Origin: Hydnum rufescens UP504
Lineage: Eukaryota > Basidiomycota > Agaricomycetes > Cantharellales > Hydnaceae
Length of the DNA: 64,000 nt
Assembly (NCBI GenBank): GCA_014904985.1
Contig: MU128999.1
Span: 1-64,000 of the forward strand
Direction of reading: 5' to 3'
Positions 21,683 through 33,768 of the stretch are shown here, piece by piece (position 1 is the stretch's first letter; every line of letters begins with the position of its first letter). A program made the position numbers and the translations under genes. The notes below the pieces were generated by a model. The model was not told the origin of the DNA and ran no database searches. It worked only from the letters and a program-made list of their open reading frames with translations.

Positions 21683-24089
21683 ATGGCCATATCTGCGTTT
21701 GCTGACCCTTCAGATGAGGTGCCAACGCCGGAGACTGAGGAGCTCTACTCGTATGTCTTTCCACATCTCACCCTACCGCCGTGCTCACCATGCCTTTGGT
21801 CGATACCTTAGGTCTTGGGCGCTGACGATTCTTTGCATACTCCTGATACTCTCCCTTTGGACATCGTACTATGTTCAAATAAAACGGATTCGCGCGGTCC
21901 ATGAGACGGTACTCTCCATTTTTGCTGGCATGTTCGTTGGCATGATAGTCTGGGCTGCTCCAGGACACTTGATTCGAGACATGCTGGTCAGTGACGTCCA
22001 TGTCAATTCCCGTCTCTCGAATTGAACCATGTTCCCTGTACTCAGAAATTTAAGCACACACTCTTCTTTAATCTTTTGCTACCACCGATTATCCTTAACT
22101 CTGGCTATGAGCTGAAACAGGTACGAATTACATTTCCTTGTCGCTTCGGTATTCAACGTCATTTTGCTTAGGATAAATTCTTCCGGAACTTTGGGTCAAT
22201 TCTCACCTTTGCATTTCTTGGCACCTTTATCTCTGCAATAGGCATTGGGTAAGGGGACTCTCGTTGTAAACTTGTCGGCCTTCACTGAAACCATCCGCGC
22301 AGGGTTCTGACGTATCTTTTTGCCGTGGCCGTCCCTGAAGCCCTTGCCCCCCCTCTTAGTCTCATCGAGTGCCTTATATTTGGCTCAACCCTGTCCGCGA
22401 CCGACCCCGTCACCATTCTCGCCATCTTCAAGCAATATAAAGTCGACCCCCATCTCTACTCCGTCATCTTTGGGGAGAGTATACTCAATGACGCCGTTAG
22501 TATTGTCATGTACGAAACGCTCTCCAAGTTCCATGGCACCAAGTTCGTTCTCTCGTCGCTTGTCAACGGGACCGGAATCTTCTTGCTCTCTTTCTCTACA
22601 TCTATGGCCCTGGGCGTGATCTTTGGCTTGGGCTCCTCCTTGGCTCTCAAACACTCGAGTCTCCACCTCTTCCCCGGTATAGAATCCTGTCTTGTTGCTC
22701 TTGTTGCCTATACGAGTTATTTCTTCAGTAATGGAATAAAAATGAGTGGTAAGCAGTCTCGCTCCACCAGCGGTTTTGCTCATCTTTAAGCTCTGATCCC
22801 AGGCATTGTGTCTCTTCTCTTTTGTGGGATCACTCTCAAACATTATGCGTACCACACAATGTCGCATCGGACTCAGCGAACAACCAAATATATGTTCTCC
22901 GTACTAGCCCAACTATCGGAGAACTTTATCTTTATCTACCTGGGTCTCAATTTATTTACTCAAGATGTCCAAGTCTTTAAGCCATTATTTATCTTGGTGA
23001 CTATGGTAGGTCGATCGGCATTGGTCCATGGCAGAATCTTACTATCCATATGCAGATCGCCGTCATTAGCACTCGTTACCTCGCAGTGTTCCCGCTGTCT
23101 TCGATCATCAATGTTTTCCACAGAGCTCGTGGACAGCGACATGACGAACTCCCGCACTCCTATCAAATGATGCTTTTTTGGGCTGGTCTTCGAGGTGCCG
23201 TAGGTGTTGCCCTGTCCAATGGATTCCAGGGCGATAATGCCGCGGCTCTCCGCACTACGGTTCTCATTGTCGTTGTGCTCACCGTAATCCTGTTCGGCGG
23301 AACGACATCACGCATGCTGGAAGTAATGGGTATCAAGGTTGGTATGGAGGAAGAAGGATCCAGCAGTGACGAAGAGGGGCTTGTAATCGGGCGACGGCGG
23401 GAAGGAGGATGGCTTGGCCCTACGCATGCTGATAGTGGTGCTTCGCCCTGGACAAACCGTGCTGGGGTGTATGGGTATGTCGTGCTATTCTCATAGCCCT
23501 CGTAAGGCAAGGCCTGACGAGGGCCTCGACTCTACTTTCTAGCTGGGATAGGCCAGATGGGCCTGCGGGTCAATTCACGCGTAGAACTACAATGCTTTCG
23601 TCCAGTGCCGTCTTTTCCGCGGGGTCGGAGGATTCTTATTCCGATGGCGAAGTTTTACCCATGTCTACTCCTGCTCGGGAGCCTCAATCTCCCGCCGGCG
23701 GCGAAGGGGAAGGTGGCGGTCGACCATCCGGTCCGGCGGCGGGCGAATGGACCTTCACGGCGTTGGATGAACGATACTTGCTACCCCTATTCTCAAATAG
23801 TGTGGCAAGCAGGAGCTTTAATGCCCGGAAGGCAGGGAGGAGAGCAGCGCTAGGTTTGCCACCAGACGGCACCTCTTCACGAGACGAGTCGCCCGAGGAG
23901 GAGGGTCGGGATGACGACGGTCGTCGAGCACGCAAAGACGATTTTGCAGGAAGCGTGGGGAATTTCTTCGGTGTTCTTCGTGGCGACGGTGGCGGTGCTG
24001 GTAGCGGAAGAGGTGGCGGTGGTGCCAGGTCTCCACCACCCGAGTCTCCTGGACTTCGTGATGTAGGAAAAGGGTCTGCCTCTAGATGA
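21683..24089 (+). CDS. NHX1: NHX-type Na+(K+)/H+ antiporter (CPA1)
   Basis: Electroneutral cation/proton exchanger, probably endosomal or vacuolar as in yeast Nhx1. The first exon gives MAISAFADPSDEVPTPETEE; then come a membrane helix (ALTILCILLILSLW), VHETVLSIFAGMFVGMIVW, and the FFNLLLPPIILNSGYELK inhibitor-site motif. The ion-binding parts are SLIECLIFGSTLSATDPVT and FGESILNDAVSIVMYE, with the Asn-Asp pair of electroneutral members. More helices follow (MSGIVSLLFCGITLKHY, AQLSENFIFIYLGLNLF, YQMMLFWAGLRGAVGVALS, TVLIVVVLTVILFGGTTSRM). The cytosolic tail is Ser/Gly/acid-rich and ends at 24089. There are about eight introns. The start was chosen as the first ATG that leads to the first helix. 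No frame break was seen. Confidence 0.9.
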
Positions 24090-27000
24090 TGGTGCACACT
24101 GTATTTTATAGAACTGCATTCTGCTATACGGACTCGACTAATGTACATCGATTACAATTACGCAGGAGACTGGATATATGTGCCTGGAACTGTCGTTGGT
24201 TCTCGAGGACTCTAGGGATAGAAGGGACGACGGCAGGCCTCAAGGCGTCGTCACATCCCGGTTCGGTACGGCTATCGGGGATATGTCGTCGTCATCGTCT
24301 TCAAGTCGGATGGCACCCCCACGTCCAGTCAAACTGTTCAATCTGAAACGGGTAGGGAGAATGTCAGGCGCAATTTCTTAGCAGTGTGGATGTATGTGTA
24401 TACCGATGCTGTACAACGCGCTTTATGCCATTTGCGTGCCGGAAGAGTATAAAGATCAGACCCAGGCAGCTGAGAGTTATGGGTACTAGGATGAAGGGCA
24501 AGATTGAGGGTGTGCCAATGCGAGGGGCAGGATGTGAGGGGTAGCCTGTAGCAGAAGGTGCTTTTAACGTCCGAGTCCTTGAGCACAAGCGACACCTTAT
24601 GCGAACTGACGTTCAGGGTCATCTGGTGATGACCTTGTATTGTTAGATCTTGACCATTACAACAGTACAAGTCTGACCTTCAAAATCCATGTCGTCCGAC
24701 GGCGACGAGGTGGCGTGGACAATTTGCTTCCGCTACCAAACCACAACTGCGTATGACGGGCGATGGACCTGCCATCACCCAGTGCTTACGAGCACGGACC
24801 ATCTCCCATGACTACGTACGCCTTGCACCCACTACTCATATAGTATCCATCGTCTTCGTTCGAGCGTGTTATTCACACCATACTGTATACTCGCCCCAAT
24901 GGTTGACCTTCTTGTGACGATCCCATTGCGTAATAGCTCTTCACCGAGCTTTCCAGTCTTGATATTGCAACAGCTCTCAAACCTGTGCATTCGTCTCCTC
25001 AAACTTCGAATGACGATATTACTGCTCATTTTAGAATATACCATTGGCCGAGGAATTCGCAATCTTGCTGCTAATGGAATCGATGCTCTTGTCAAAGCTG
25101 TCATCCAATGATCCATATCGGTCGCGGTATTAGTGGTTCCCGACCTCCCTATCAATCGTTCGGACGAGGACGAGTCGCCTACGGCATGGAACTGGGGTCC
25201 CGCTCTTGCGGCTTATGAGGCAAGAAGGACGGCAAGAGAAATATTGGGATGGGGTGGGTCAATATGTTGGAGAACCCGTCTCATACGTTGTTGAAATGCT
25301 TGTCATGCGGTAGTGGAAATCTAGGGATGAGCCCACGGATCTCCAGTGATATCATCTCGGTGAGGCAGCAAGGGCCTGGCTGCACCGATCATGGCGAGGG
25401 CATATCTAATTAATTGGGACAAGTACGCAGCTGTCTTGCAAAAGCCAACCATCCTGGTAATGCTTGGTCACATCTGAAACTCACCACCCTGCACCACCTG
25501 CGGACATGTGTTCATGACGTTCCACTGTCATTTCTTTTCACATCTACTCAATATTTCAACTGCCGGGCGGCTCTGCATCAGATATTCAAACCAGAAGCGC
25601 ACATTATTCCGTATTACGTCTCTGAAGACGTACGCGATGTAACGTATGAATGCGATATAATTTGTTAATCTTTGCACCAGTGGCGTTCTAGGGCTATTCT
25701 TGACCTGCTTCAATCGCATTCTCTTGCGCGGCTTTTGCGTGATTTTGTGTATGCTGTATTGGTCGTGGCACTAAAGGTATTGATCCGCATCTTTACACCC
25801 TTGGGCCTCGAACTGCCTCTCTGAGGTACGAATCGTGCTGCCTCGTGTTCTGCGGAGATGAACTTGAACTTGGAAATAGAGCACCATTGGGCGCTGTTCG
25901 ATATCTTCCAGATTCTCCAAAGGGGGACTTCATTTGAGCTCGGCCTGTTCGGCCTTGGCCCATGCTCCCTCAAGTTGGGGGCTCCTTGACAAGAAGCTTC
26001 CCCTATTCATCCGCTCAGGACCGAATAGAAGAACATATCGAGCTGGTTATGGGCGATCCGGTTTTCTTCCACGGGAAATCGGTCGGCATGAGCGCATCAA
26101 CAGGAGCTTCTGGCGCGACATATTGTATATGATTTTCAAGGTTTTTGAAGGGGCTGTGTGTACAATTATTTCTCCGAAACGTCTTTCACGTGGTACTCAT
26201 ACTCAAACGTTCCGAACGTAGCTCGCCCTTACTATGACCAATGTGAAGGTTCGATTGATAGGGCAAACACCCTGCATTTGGAGGCCCTATTGGAAACGTG
26301 CGTCAGGGGCGTTTTGAATTCCTAAATATGCCAGAGCATGGCCCTTACCCCCTTGCCCCTCCCCCCTCGTGGAGAAAAAACATCCATCATGCTACGAGGG
26401 ACAATCCACTAATCATTCTGTTCTTAGGGATCCTTCCATCCTCATCAGCACTGCTCTTCATCTATTCGAATCCTGTACGTTTTCCCGTTTCGACTTTCCG
26501 GCTGAGCTGCCGCTGCTATCGCGACGTTCCGTGTATCTTGAAAAGAGCTGCAGACATTACTAAATTGGCTTGCCCCGTGGGTATGACCATGCTTTCATAG
26601 ATGGTGGTAATAATTGATTGAGCTCATCACCCCACCAAAATAGGACGATAATGAGCCACAGATTCAGGGGATAAGTGTTCACATGTTGCTCAGGAAGAGG
26701 CCAATTCCTTCCGACTCCTGTAGTACGCCTCCGATATGATTGGCCCACTTGCTTACCACTGCAGACATCGCGGTAAAGCCTACAAAAGCGATAGCACAAG
26801 CGAAACGTCAAGAAAAAAAAGGCGGGTATTCGGAGGAGGCGCTTGTAAAGTCATCTGGGGCCACAGAAGGAGTCGTCACACGTAATCCGGATACACACCC
26901 GCCCGGTGTCCAGCACCGCACCCGGTATCCCAACACCGTATGAACCTTTCTTCCCCAAAGCCCTGGAGGAAATCCCCATACACTCGCGACATTTGCATGG

Positions 27001-29298
27001 GCCGATCCAGGTGGAAAAAGTGTTAACCCTTCGAATCCCCATTCAAGTGCAGGTCCAGATTCCCCCGAAAAATTCCCGATGGGAAGCGTTTGTGGCTCCA
27101 CCAAAAAGTGTCAAAGTGGTCAGGGACGCCCCCTCCGAAGCGCGCGCGAAATAAATTGCAAATCGGAGTTCATGTCAGCGCTCTCCTGCCTAAAACATAC
27201 CAATCCTTTACAATCTCTTAAGATGAAGCAATGATGCACTGGGAAAATTGTGCCCGAGTCACACTCGTGGTGGCCCCCGAGGATCTTGCTCTGTGACGAG
27301 ATCGGTTGCAATTTCGGACCGAGCGAACCGAACGGAAAATAAGGAAGGCTTGTGCCCTCGCTATGGGTCATCGGCGAACGGGACGATAAGATGCTGCTGT
27401 CCCAGGGGGTCCCAAAGAAGTAAGGAAGGACTCGAATCCCCCTTTACGCTGGCATGCCCACTTCAGTGGGCTCATGCAATTGACACCTGCGCAGCAGCAC
27501 GAGGTTCTCCAGATATCCTGAATATAGAACAATTAAAACAAGTACCCTATGTGTGATGCACCCAATGGACGGGATGTGGGGATCTAAGAAGATGGGTGAT
27601 ATATCGAGGTTACAGCCGCGCGGGGGGCCTCTCTTTTGGTCCTGTACGGACCACGCGCCTCTTCATTTTCCTAGCCAGAATTCGTGCAGAATCCCCCCGC
27701 GACAATTGGGACGAGCTTAGTGTATGAAAGAAGCAAAAGCTTATGGTAATGTGGATATTCCGGCGTCCATGGTCGATAGTCAGTACTATTTGGATGGGGT
27801 TTGTGTCATTCATTTCGCTTGGACGGGGGAGATGATACCGATCGCATTAGGCAATGTTTCCGCTATTTCAAGCCAACATCCCAGTATCATAATGGCCCAC
27901 ACTACCTCACGACAAAAAAAAAGCCCCGGAGGCCCGGGGATCACTCCCGAGGGAGACGCAAGGCCTCCACGGGGAGCAGAAACCAAAAGATTGGTGAGAT
28001 CCGATGCCCTTATCCTTGTTCGTGGGATATAGGGAGAATCATCATTGATTTTTTTTTTCAGGACTCGGGAAAACAGAGATATACCCAATAAGCATACTTG
28101 GACGCCAAGACATGTGGCCTGAATGACGCCAAATGATACCAATCAACCACGAGGCCAGAGCGGTAGTACGAGTTCGGTGGGGTGCCGTCGGTGAACAATG
28201 GACTGAATCGAAGGCTAAGGGTGGTGGATATGAATGTAGAAACGAGGTCCCAAGTATCACCGTCGAAGCACCAGTAATGCTACATACAAGCGTCACGAAA
28301 ATCCGACTCCGGGTGGGAATATATCCCTTCTATCCCACGACACGACGCCTCGGAGAGGATCAACAAGGACCACGCCGGTCCACTACCATTTGATAGGGCA
28401 GAGTTTAGCATCCATTCACTGGGAAATTCGAGGAGAAAATTCGGCTACCCCATAATTGGTAAGTAAACATAGACAACGGTCGAATGTCCGAGGCACATAT
28501 GTGGCCATGGGAAAAAACCAAGGATATTCCACAAAAAGAGAGGCTTGGGTGCATTCGGAATGGCGGCAATTCTCGTTGGAACTTCCCCATTTCGACCACA
28601 ATTTCATCGGTAGAGAACCCATCTTGTTGAAATTCCCGATCTGAACTCCGATAAGTAGATAAGGCTCGGAGCGCCATTCTCGTTTAAATAAAATGTGTGC
28701 GTGTGAGTGAACGTAGGCCAGATAGATTATTCAACAGTTGAAGGCATCCTGAAACCTATTGGAGATGAGGGACAACTTCAAATGTTTGAATCTGCATGCC
28801 TAGGTGCTGTTGACCATCCCAGAGGAAAGGGGCTGAGGATTGTTGGTCGACTTTTATGGACAGGAAATCAACCGATCGTATGCGCCTTTTGAAAGACTCA
28901 GGGATTGGGCCTTATCCATAATCGCTCGCTAAGAGTCGTTCCAGTGGACAGCAACAAGAGGCTCCAAGGTTACAAAAGGTAATTCTTCGTCTCCAGCATG
29001 TGGCGCACGGAGAATCCTGTGAGAATTGGGAAGGTCGAACGCTACCATAGTGGTTGAGTGGTTACGTGTTGCTCATGGATGAGTGTGACGACTTGCGTTA
29101 GAATACAGTCGGGGACACCCGGTTGAATCTCTCGTCCCACACCACCTCTTGCTGGCCTGGGTGTGTGCTCAGCAGTGGAAAGGGCAGGCAGATTCTCTTG
29201 GAGAATACGTTCTTGTATATCACTTTGTCCGTTCTTTGCTTTCCTCTTCGGTCGTCACTCCTTCAATTTTCCCATACCCACCTCGAACGAATTCCTTC
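24090..29298. other. Gene-poor stretch, 5.2 kb
   Basis: I recognise no domain here. One run of protein-like segments between 24866 and 26560 is listed separately. A frame near 26906-27154 (plus) reads smoothly, with LEEIPIHSRHLHGPIQVEKV, but has no ATG and no family match. The rest, 27160-29290, holds only short overlapping frames on both strands. There are no tRNA-like box A/box B pairs that I could support. Confidence 0.35.
24866..26560 (+). pseudogene. Fragmentary gene, family unknown
   Basis: Several consecutive plus-strand pieces look like real protein with plausible splice sites, but they do not join cleanly. They are near 24900-25110 (TIGRGIRNLAANGIDALVKA), 25130-25260 (PINRSDEDESPTAWNWGPAL), 25560-25665 (LHQIFKPEAHIIPYYVSEDV), 25670-25820 (SHSLARLLRDFVYAVLVVAL), 26025-26125 (HIELVMGDPVFFHGKS) and 26190-26310 (RANTLHLEALLETCVRGVL). 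This could be an uncharacterised multi-exon gene hit by the same missing-base errors as its neighbours, or a decaying gene. I do not know the function. Confidence 0.3.
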
Positions 29299-30968
29299 AT
29301 GGCTGGTGATTTCGATTCTGGTCACGATACTGATATGAACCGTCGCTTGGGGAGAGCACATCCTGGACGCACCAGCCATCCGCCCCCCGAATTCGGCGAA
29401 TACCGCCCTGTGGCATATGAAGAGCTGGGCTCTAACCCAGCTCCAGGGGCTATTGTGTCCAAGCGATCCAAGCGATATACGATAGCCTGTCTTATCCTAG
29501 ACTTCGTTATAGGGGCCTGGCTATCCTACTGCTCTATTCGGTATCTCATTGCCGCAGTCGGTTAGTTGGCATCACGCTCTTCTCGGGGAATAACACTTAT
29601 CACTGGGGAGACGGCTAGTATACCGCACCGACGGTGTTCGTTTCGGTGTTGCAGTGTCATTCGCCATTGTATCTATTATCGCAACTGTGGCCATGGGCTT
29701 CATTGTACTCGAAATTATTGTACGCGATATGTAGCAGATGTGATCGGGGTTCGAGGACTAATATGAATTCGAAGAAGGGATATTTCTATAAGTCTTCGGT
29801 TTTTTACGCCTTCATTGCCACAGCCTCTGCGATACTATTCGGTATTTGTATCGCAAACGTCATACTCGTGTCCGTTCTTCGCCGACCCACAGATCCAGCC
29901 CACCCAGACACATATGCGCGGGCTATTCAAGGCCGTTGCACCTGGGACGTGGATGCCATCTGGACTGGAACTGGAATGGCCTGCGGTGACGGTATGCACG
30001 TATGGTCTTTATACCTCGTTGCGGCAATATTGAGGCTCATCATAACCGCCGCCGTTTTGGTAATATGATTTCTGAGCGTTCGCAGCCCCTTTCCGAGACT
30101 AACCCATTTCCGCATAGGTGCTCTTTGTCTACCTTGTACGAAAGGCAAGGTCCAGCGTTTCCTTGGAAAAATCTGCGAGGCCTTCCCGACCTTCCAGAGT
30201 CCATCACACTCGTTCCTCTTCGATGATGTCATTTTTCGCTCGTCCTAGAAATAACACCGTTTCATCAGGTACTGCGAGTGGCACTGTCACTACAGCACTT
30301 ACTTCTCCTACAGCAGAGTCCGATGACCATAATGCTGTGGGCCTCTCCCCTGAACGGGAGCGGTCAGTTTCTTTCGCATTTGGCGGTCATCATCCATGGT
30401 CATCTGTGTCTAGTGGCTCCTCCCGTTCCTCTTCCACCCCTGTCTCCCCTGTTTCATCTTTACCCCGATCCCGAGGGCACCGTCGTTCGCTTTCCATTGA
30501 TCTCCCGGTTTCGCCCATGACCTCCAAGTCTATTGCTCCGCCTGATCCACCCCCACCCGTCCCTGCGCTGCACCCACTCATACCCTCGCCGAATTCTCCC
30601 ACCTTTTTGGATTCCCCTCCTCGATCACCCCGCGGTGGCTTCAGAATGCTCCGAACGGTCGACGCCGAGTACCCCGTCTCCGGCGCAAGAACGGGCCAAA
30701 GGAGCTCTCCTCGATACCCCACCACGGGGGGGGAAGGCAGTCCTCGACGGTCTAGCCCCCCCAATATTCGCCGGCTCTATCTTCGCGGGCCAGAGTGCGC
30801 CCTGTGGTCCAGATCCTCGGCGGAGATGTGGAGAAAATGAGCACGATCGAGAGTGTAAGTTCCCAGGACCAGCCGCGGTCTGGGCGTATGAGCAGAAATG
30901 AAGGAGGGTCGTCCGAAGTGGAATCGCTGTCGTCCCTCGGACAGTGGATCCGCCGACATTGGGGCTAA
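29299..30968 (+). CDS. Four-helix membrane protein, Ser/Pro-rich tail
   Basis: Unrecognised integral membrane protein. After a polar N-terminus (MAGDFDSGHDTDMNRRLGR) four hydrophobic helices follow: YTIACLILDFVIGAWLSYC, FGVAVSFAIVSIIATVAM, VFYAFIATASAILFGICI and LYLVAAILRLIITAAVLVLF. The loop before the fourth helix has Cys pairs (GRCTWDVDAIW, GMACGDGMHVW). Introns near 29562, 29719 and 30063 fit GT-AG rules and keep the frame. The long cytosolic tail is rich in Ser, Pro and Arg. The tail leaves the frame at the C7 run at 30756-30762; one more C continues it as QYSPALSSRARVRPVVQILG and on to MSTIESVSSQD and a stop at 30966, a far more protein-like end than the TGA at 30838. The helix layout is like MARVEL or tetraspan proteins, but I cannot assign it. 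Confidence 0.7.
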
Positions 30969-32751
30969 GAGAGTGGAACGGGAACGAGAGATCATCGCGA
31001 TCATCGTCTTCCTCCTCCTCCTCTCCACCGTCGCCGCCGTGGACACGCTTGGCAGCACCTGGTAACGGCTAGCCCTGTTTAAGGATCGTCCCTGTGGCCT
31101 TTGATATAATCAGCGGCGATAGACCTGGGTCCCCATGGCGAGGTAAAAGTCGAGATGAATTCACTCTTTTCAGATCTGCAATGGAATAGAAAAAAAAAAA
31201 CCGCCTCATGCCTCCATTCCCTCATGACTGGATTTGGGATGCATCTAGTGGGCTTTTCTTCTTCTTTAGGAGCCTACCTACCTACGCTTTTAGGGGCTTT
31301 TTTTTTTTCTGTTTCAAGGCAGCATCAGGAATGAATTTTTCCGGTGTTCTAACAATTGATCATACAACAACAACCGGGTTCTCACAGAAATTCACCGAAG
31401 GTTGTTGCTATTGATGGAAATTTGCGGATAAAGTCTAACCCAGGATCGGATTCCAACGGCACGGTTTGTTTTTCGGGATCTGTTTCGTTTTCTTGGTTTT
31501 TGTTTTTCGTTTTGGGTTGTGTAAATTGATAGACCTTTTGTTTGAATCTCATCATCCCTGTTGTAACTGCGGTTATAGTCCCCCAGAGGCTTGGGAAAGC
31601 GGTCGTTTTGTTTGGTTCGGCCCCAAACCGCCTACTGGTGCCTTGTGGTGCGCTTACGTGATAAACCCGACCGCAACCGCAACCGCAACCCCGCCCGCTC
31701 GAGGCAGACTCTGCCTCGGCGATAAGTTTACGGGGACCGGGAACCGAATCCCCCCCTTGACCAAAAGTTTAAAAAAAAAAAAAAAGCACACCAGTCCACA
31801 CCGCCATCTCTCTTTCATTTTACATTTACCTACTTATTTACCCACCTCTCCAAATTGGTCCAGGGACCGCACAGACTAGGATATTTTGGGAATATGCAGG
31901 TCAGGGTTGTCAGATAGGATGCTACTTTCTATCTCTATCTCTCTATATCTATCTATGGCACAGTTCAATTTATCCCACAAGAGTTTTTTGTTTTTTCAAA
32001 AAACTCCGGAAAAAAAAAAAGCCTCACGTGAAACTTGGGGCGGTGCGACCCTGCACAACACAAACCAAACAACTTTTTCCGTTTTCCTTTTTTAAACTAA
32101 AAGAATATTTCGTTCACGTTCATCATCATCGTCCCTGCAGCCAGGTGTTTTTTGTTTGCAAGGGAAAGGTCCCGGCATCCAATTGTGCTTGTCTCCGGAG
32201 CTCGAGAAATTTGACATCCACAATGGCAAAGCAAAGCGCAAAACGCCAAACGCGACCGCGACGGCCCGCGAAAAAGCAGAGATTTGAATAAATTGCATGG
32301 CTGAAATCCACCCTTCTAGCGGACAGGAAGCGGTGGATCCCGCTGGGGGTGGGTGGGGGTGGGTGGGGGTGGGGACTTGGCATTATTCCTCTTGTGTCTA
32401 ATATGCAGGGTGGGTCTTTGGGGAGATTAGTGTGACATCTGACTACACCAACGTAAAAAACTTGATCAGGATGTCCCCAACCGCCGCCCGCCCGTTGAAC
32501 GAGGAATTGACTCAGTAGACAGGGATATTAGATATTTCACCACGCACACAATTAGGCTTTGTCAAGATGCAGGGTGATCTAGAAAGGTACTGTTAGCAGC
32601 GAGGCAGCCCCGAGATAACAGCGAAAAGAATTAAATTCGGCCACGCATAGGGTGAACTGCGACTATTATGATCTAGGGCTGCGAAGTCCCGGCTCCCACT
32701 CAAACACGACACCCATCTGACAGGGGATGATAGGAGAATGATCATTAATGA
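30969..32751. other. Convergent intergenic region with A/T and G runs
   Basis: The interval lies between the 3' ends of two convergent genes. Poly-A runs occur near 31189, 31770 and 32010, with T runs near 31301. A small Lys/Arg-rich frame of 22 codons at 32223-32291 (MAKQSAKRQTRPRRPAKKQR) is open but has no support beyond that. No gene is called. Confidence 0.4.
32345..32374 (+). repeat. GGGGGTGGGT tandem repeat, G-quadruplex-prone
   Basis: A 30-bp tract of six G-runs of three to five, separated by single T, is made of 10-bp units. Such a pattern fits the G-quadruplex rule directly. It lies about 0.4 kb from the 3' end of the gene at 32752. Confidence 0.8.
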
Positions 32752-33654
32752 TTATGCATGAAGATGAGGGGCCATGTGAAGCCAGACATCACTCCGCTCG
32801 AGCCATTCGACATTGGCCAGGCCGCGTTGAAATGGGAATTCGCCACCCCATTGCTCGACCTCATTTTCGGATGCCTCGAGGGCGAGGCGGAGTTCCTGGA
32901 CGGCATGGACAGCGTCCTCGGCGGCGACTTGTTCAACGTTTGACCCTGGCGCGGCGATCTCCTCATAGACGGATTGAATGGCTTGGGCGATGTCCGAGTC
33001 CAGGATAGCCATGGAATCGACAAATGGACCATCTTCCGACCATCGGAGACCTTGGGTGCCGCGAATGAGGAGAGTGAGGAGGGGGAGGGACTGGATGCCT
33101 AGACCAGCGCCGAATAGCACGCGTGCACGAGAGATGATCTCTTTTACTTGGGGAGTGAAACATGGGTCGCTGGTGGAGATGTCGGAGGCATCAGAGGAGG
33201 CGTCGGTGGATGAAACCTCTAATGAAGTAGACGGGAGCGATGTGCTGGAGGACGAGGATATGGAAGAGGGTGCAGAATATGGGCTGCCGCTATGAAGATA
33301 TGTGAAGAGGGACGATGCAGGAGGCAAGGCGGATCGGTCTACGAGACGATGCTTGCGGAGCCGCTGTTTTGCGACCTTTTGGAAGGCAGAAGTGGTGTTA
33401 GGGGGTCCAGTAACGAGAAGGGCGCGTACGACAGCGCGCAAACTGTTTGAATATTTTCAGTAGGCGGTCGTAGGCGAGGTCTGACAATCACGTACTCTTC
33501 AACGTTTGTGTTCGCAATGAAGGTGTCAATCATGAGCGAGACGTGGCCAACGGGTGCTAGGGGCTGGTGCATGGGGGATGAGATGGGGAGGGTGTCCTGC
33601 ATGACGTTCAAGGTAGTGGTAGTGGTGAGTGAGGAGGGGGGGTACTGAAACCAT
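32752..33654 (-). CDS. Uncharacterised conserved-looking protein
   Basis: Two exons join at a short intron near 33437-33486 (GTACGT donor, CAG acceptor) to give about 284 residues. The start at 33654 gives MVSVPPSSLTTTTTLNVMQD. Then come GHVSLMIDTFIANTNVEDLR, AVVRALLVTGPP, VAKQRLRKHRL and a Ser-rich linker. The second half is helical: VKEIISRARVLFGAGLGIQ, LRWSEDGPFVDSMAILDSDI, AQAIQSVYEEI, AVHAVQELRLALEASENEV. I do not recognise the family; the smooth codon use, good splice sites and shared upstream region with AKR1 (114 bp) argue that it is a real gene. Confidence 0.65.
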
Positions 33655-33768
33655 GGCGGATATAAAAGTCAACGAAATTACGCATTGAGTAGCCGGAAGT
33701 GACCGGACAGCGCCGAAACGCAGGAGCCGCCGGACGCAAAAGTCGACGATGAATCCAACTCAAAAACC

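Noticed and set aside
27420..27445. tRNA B-box-like phrase gactcgaatcccc
   Set aside because: No matching A box or acceptor stem at the right distance.
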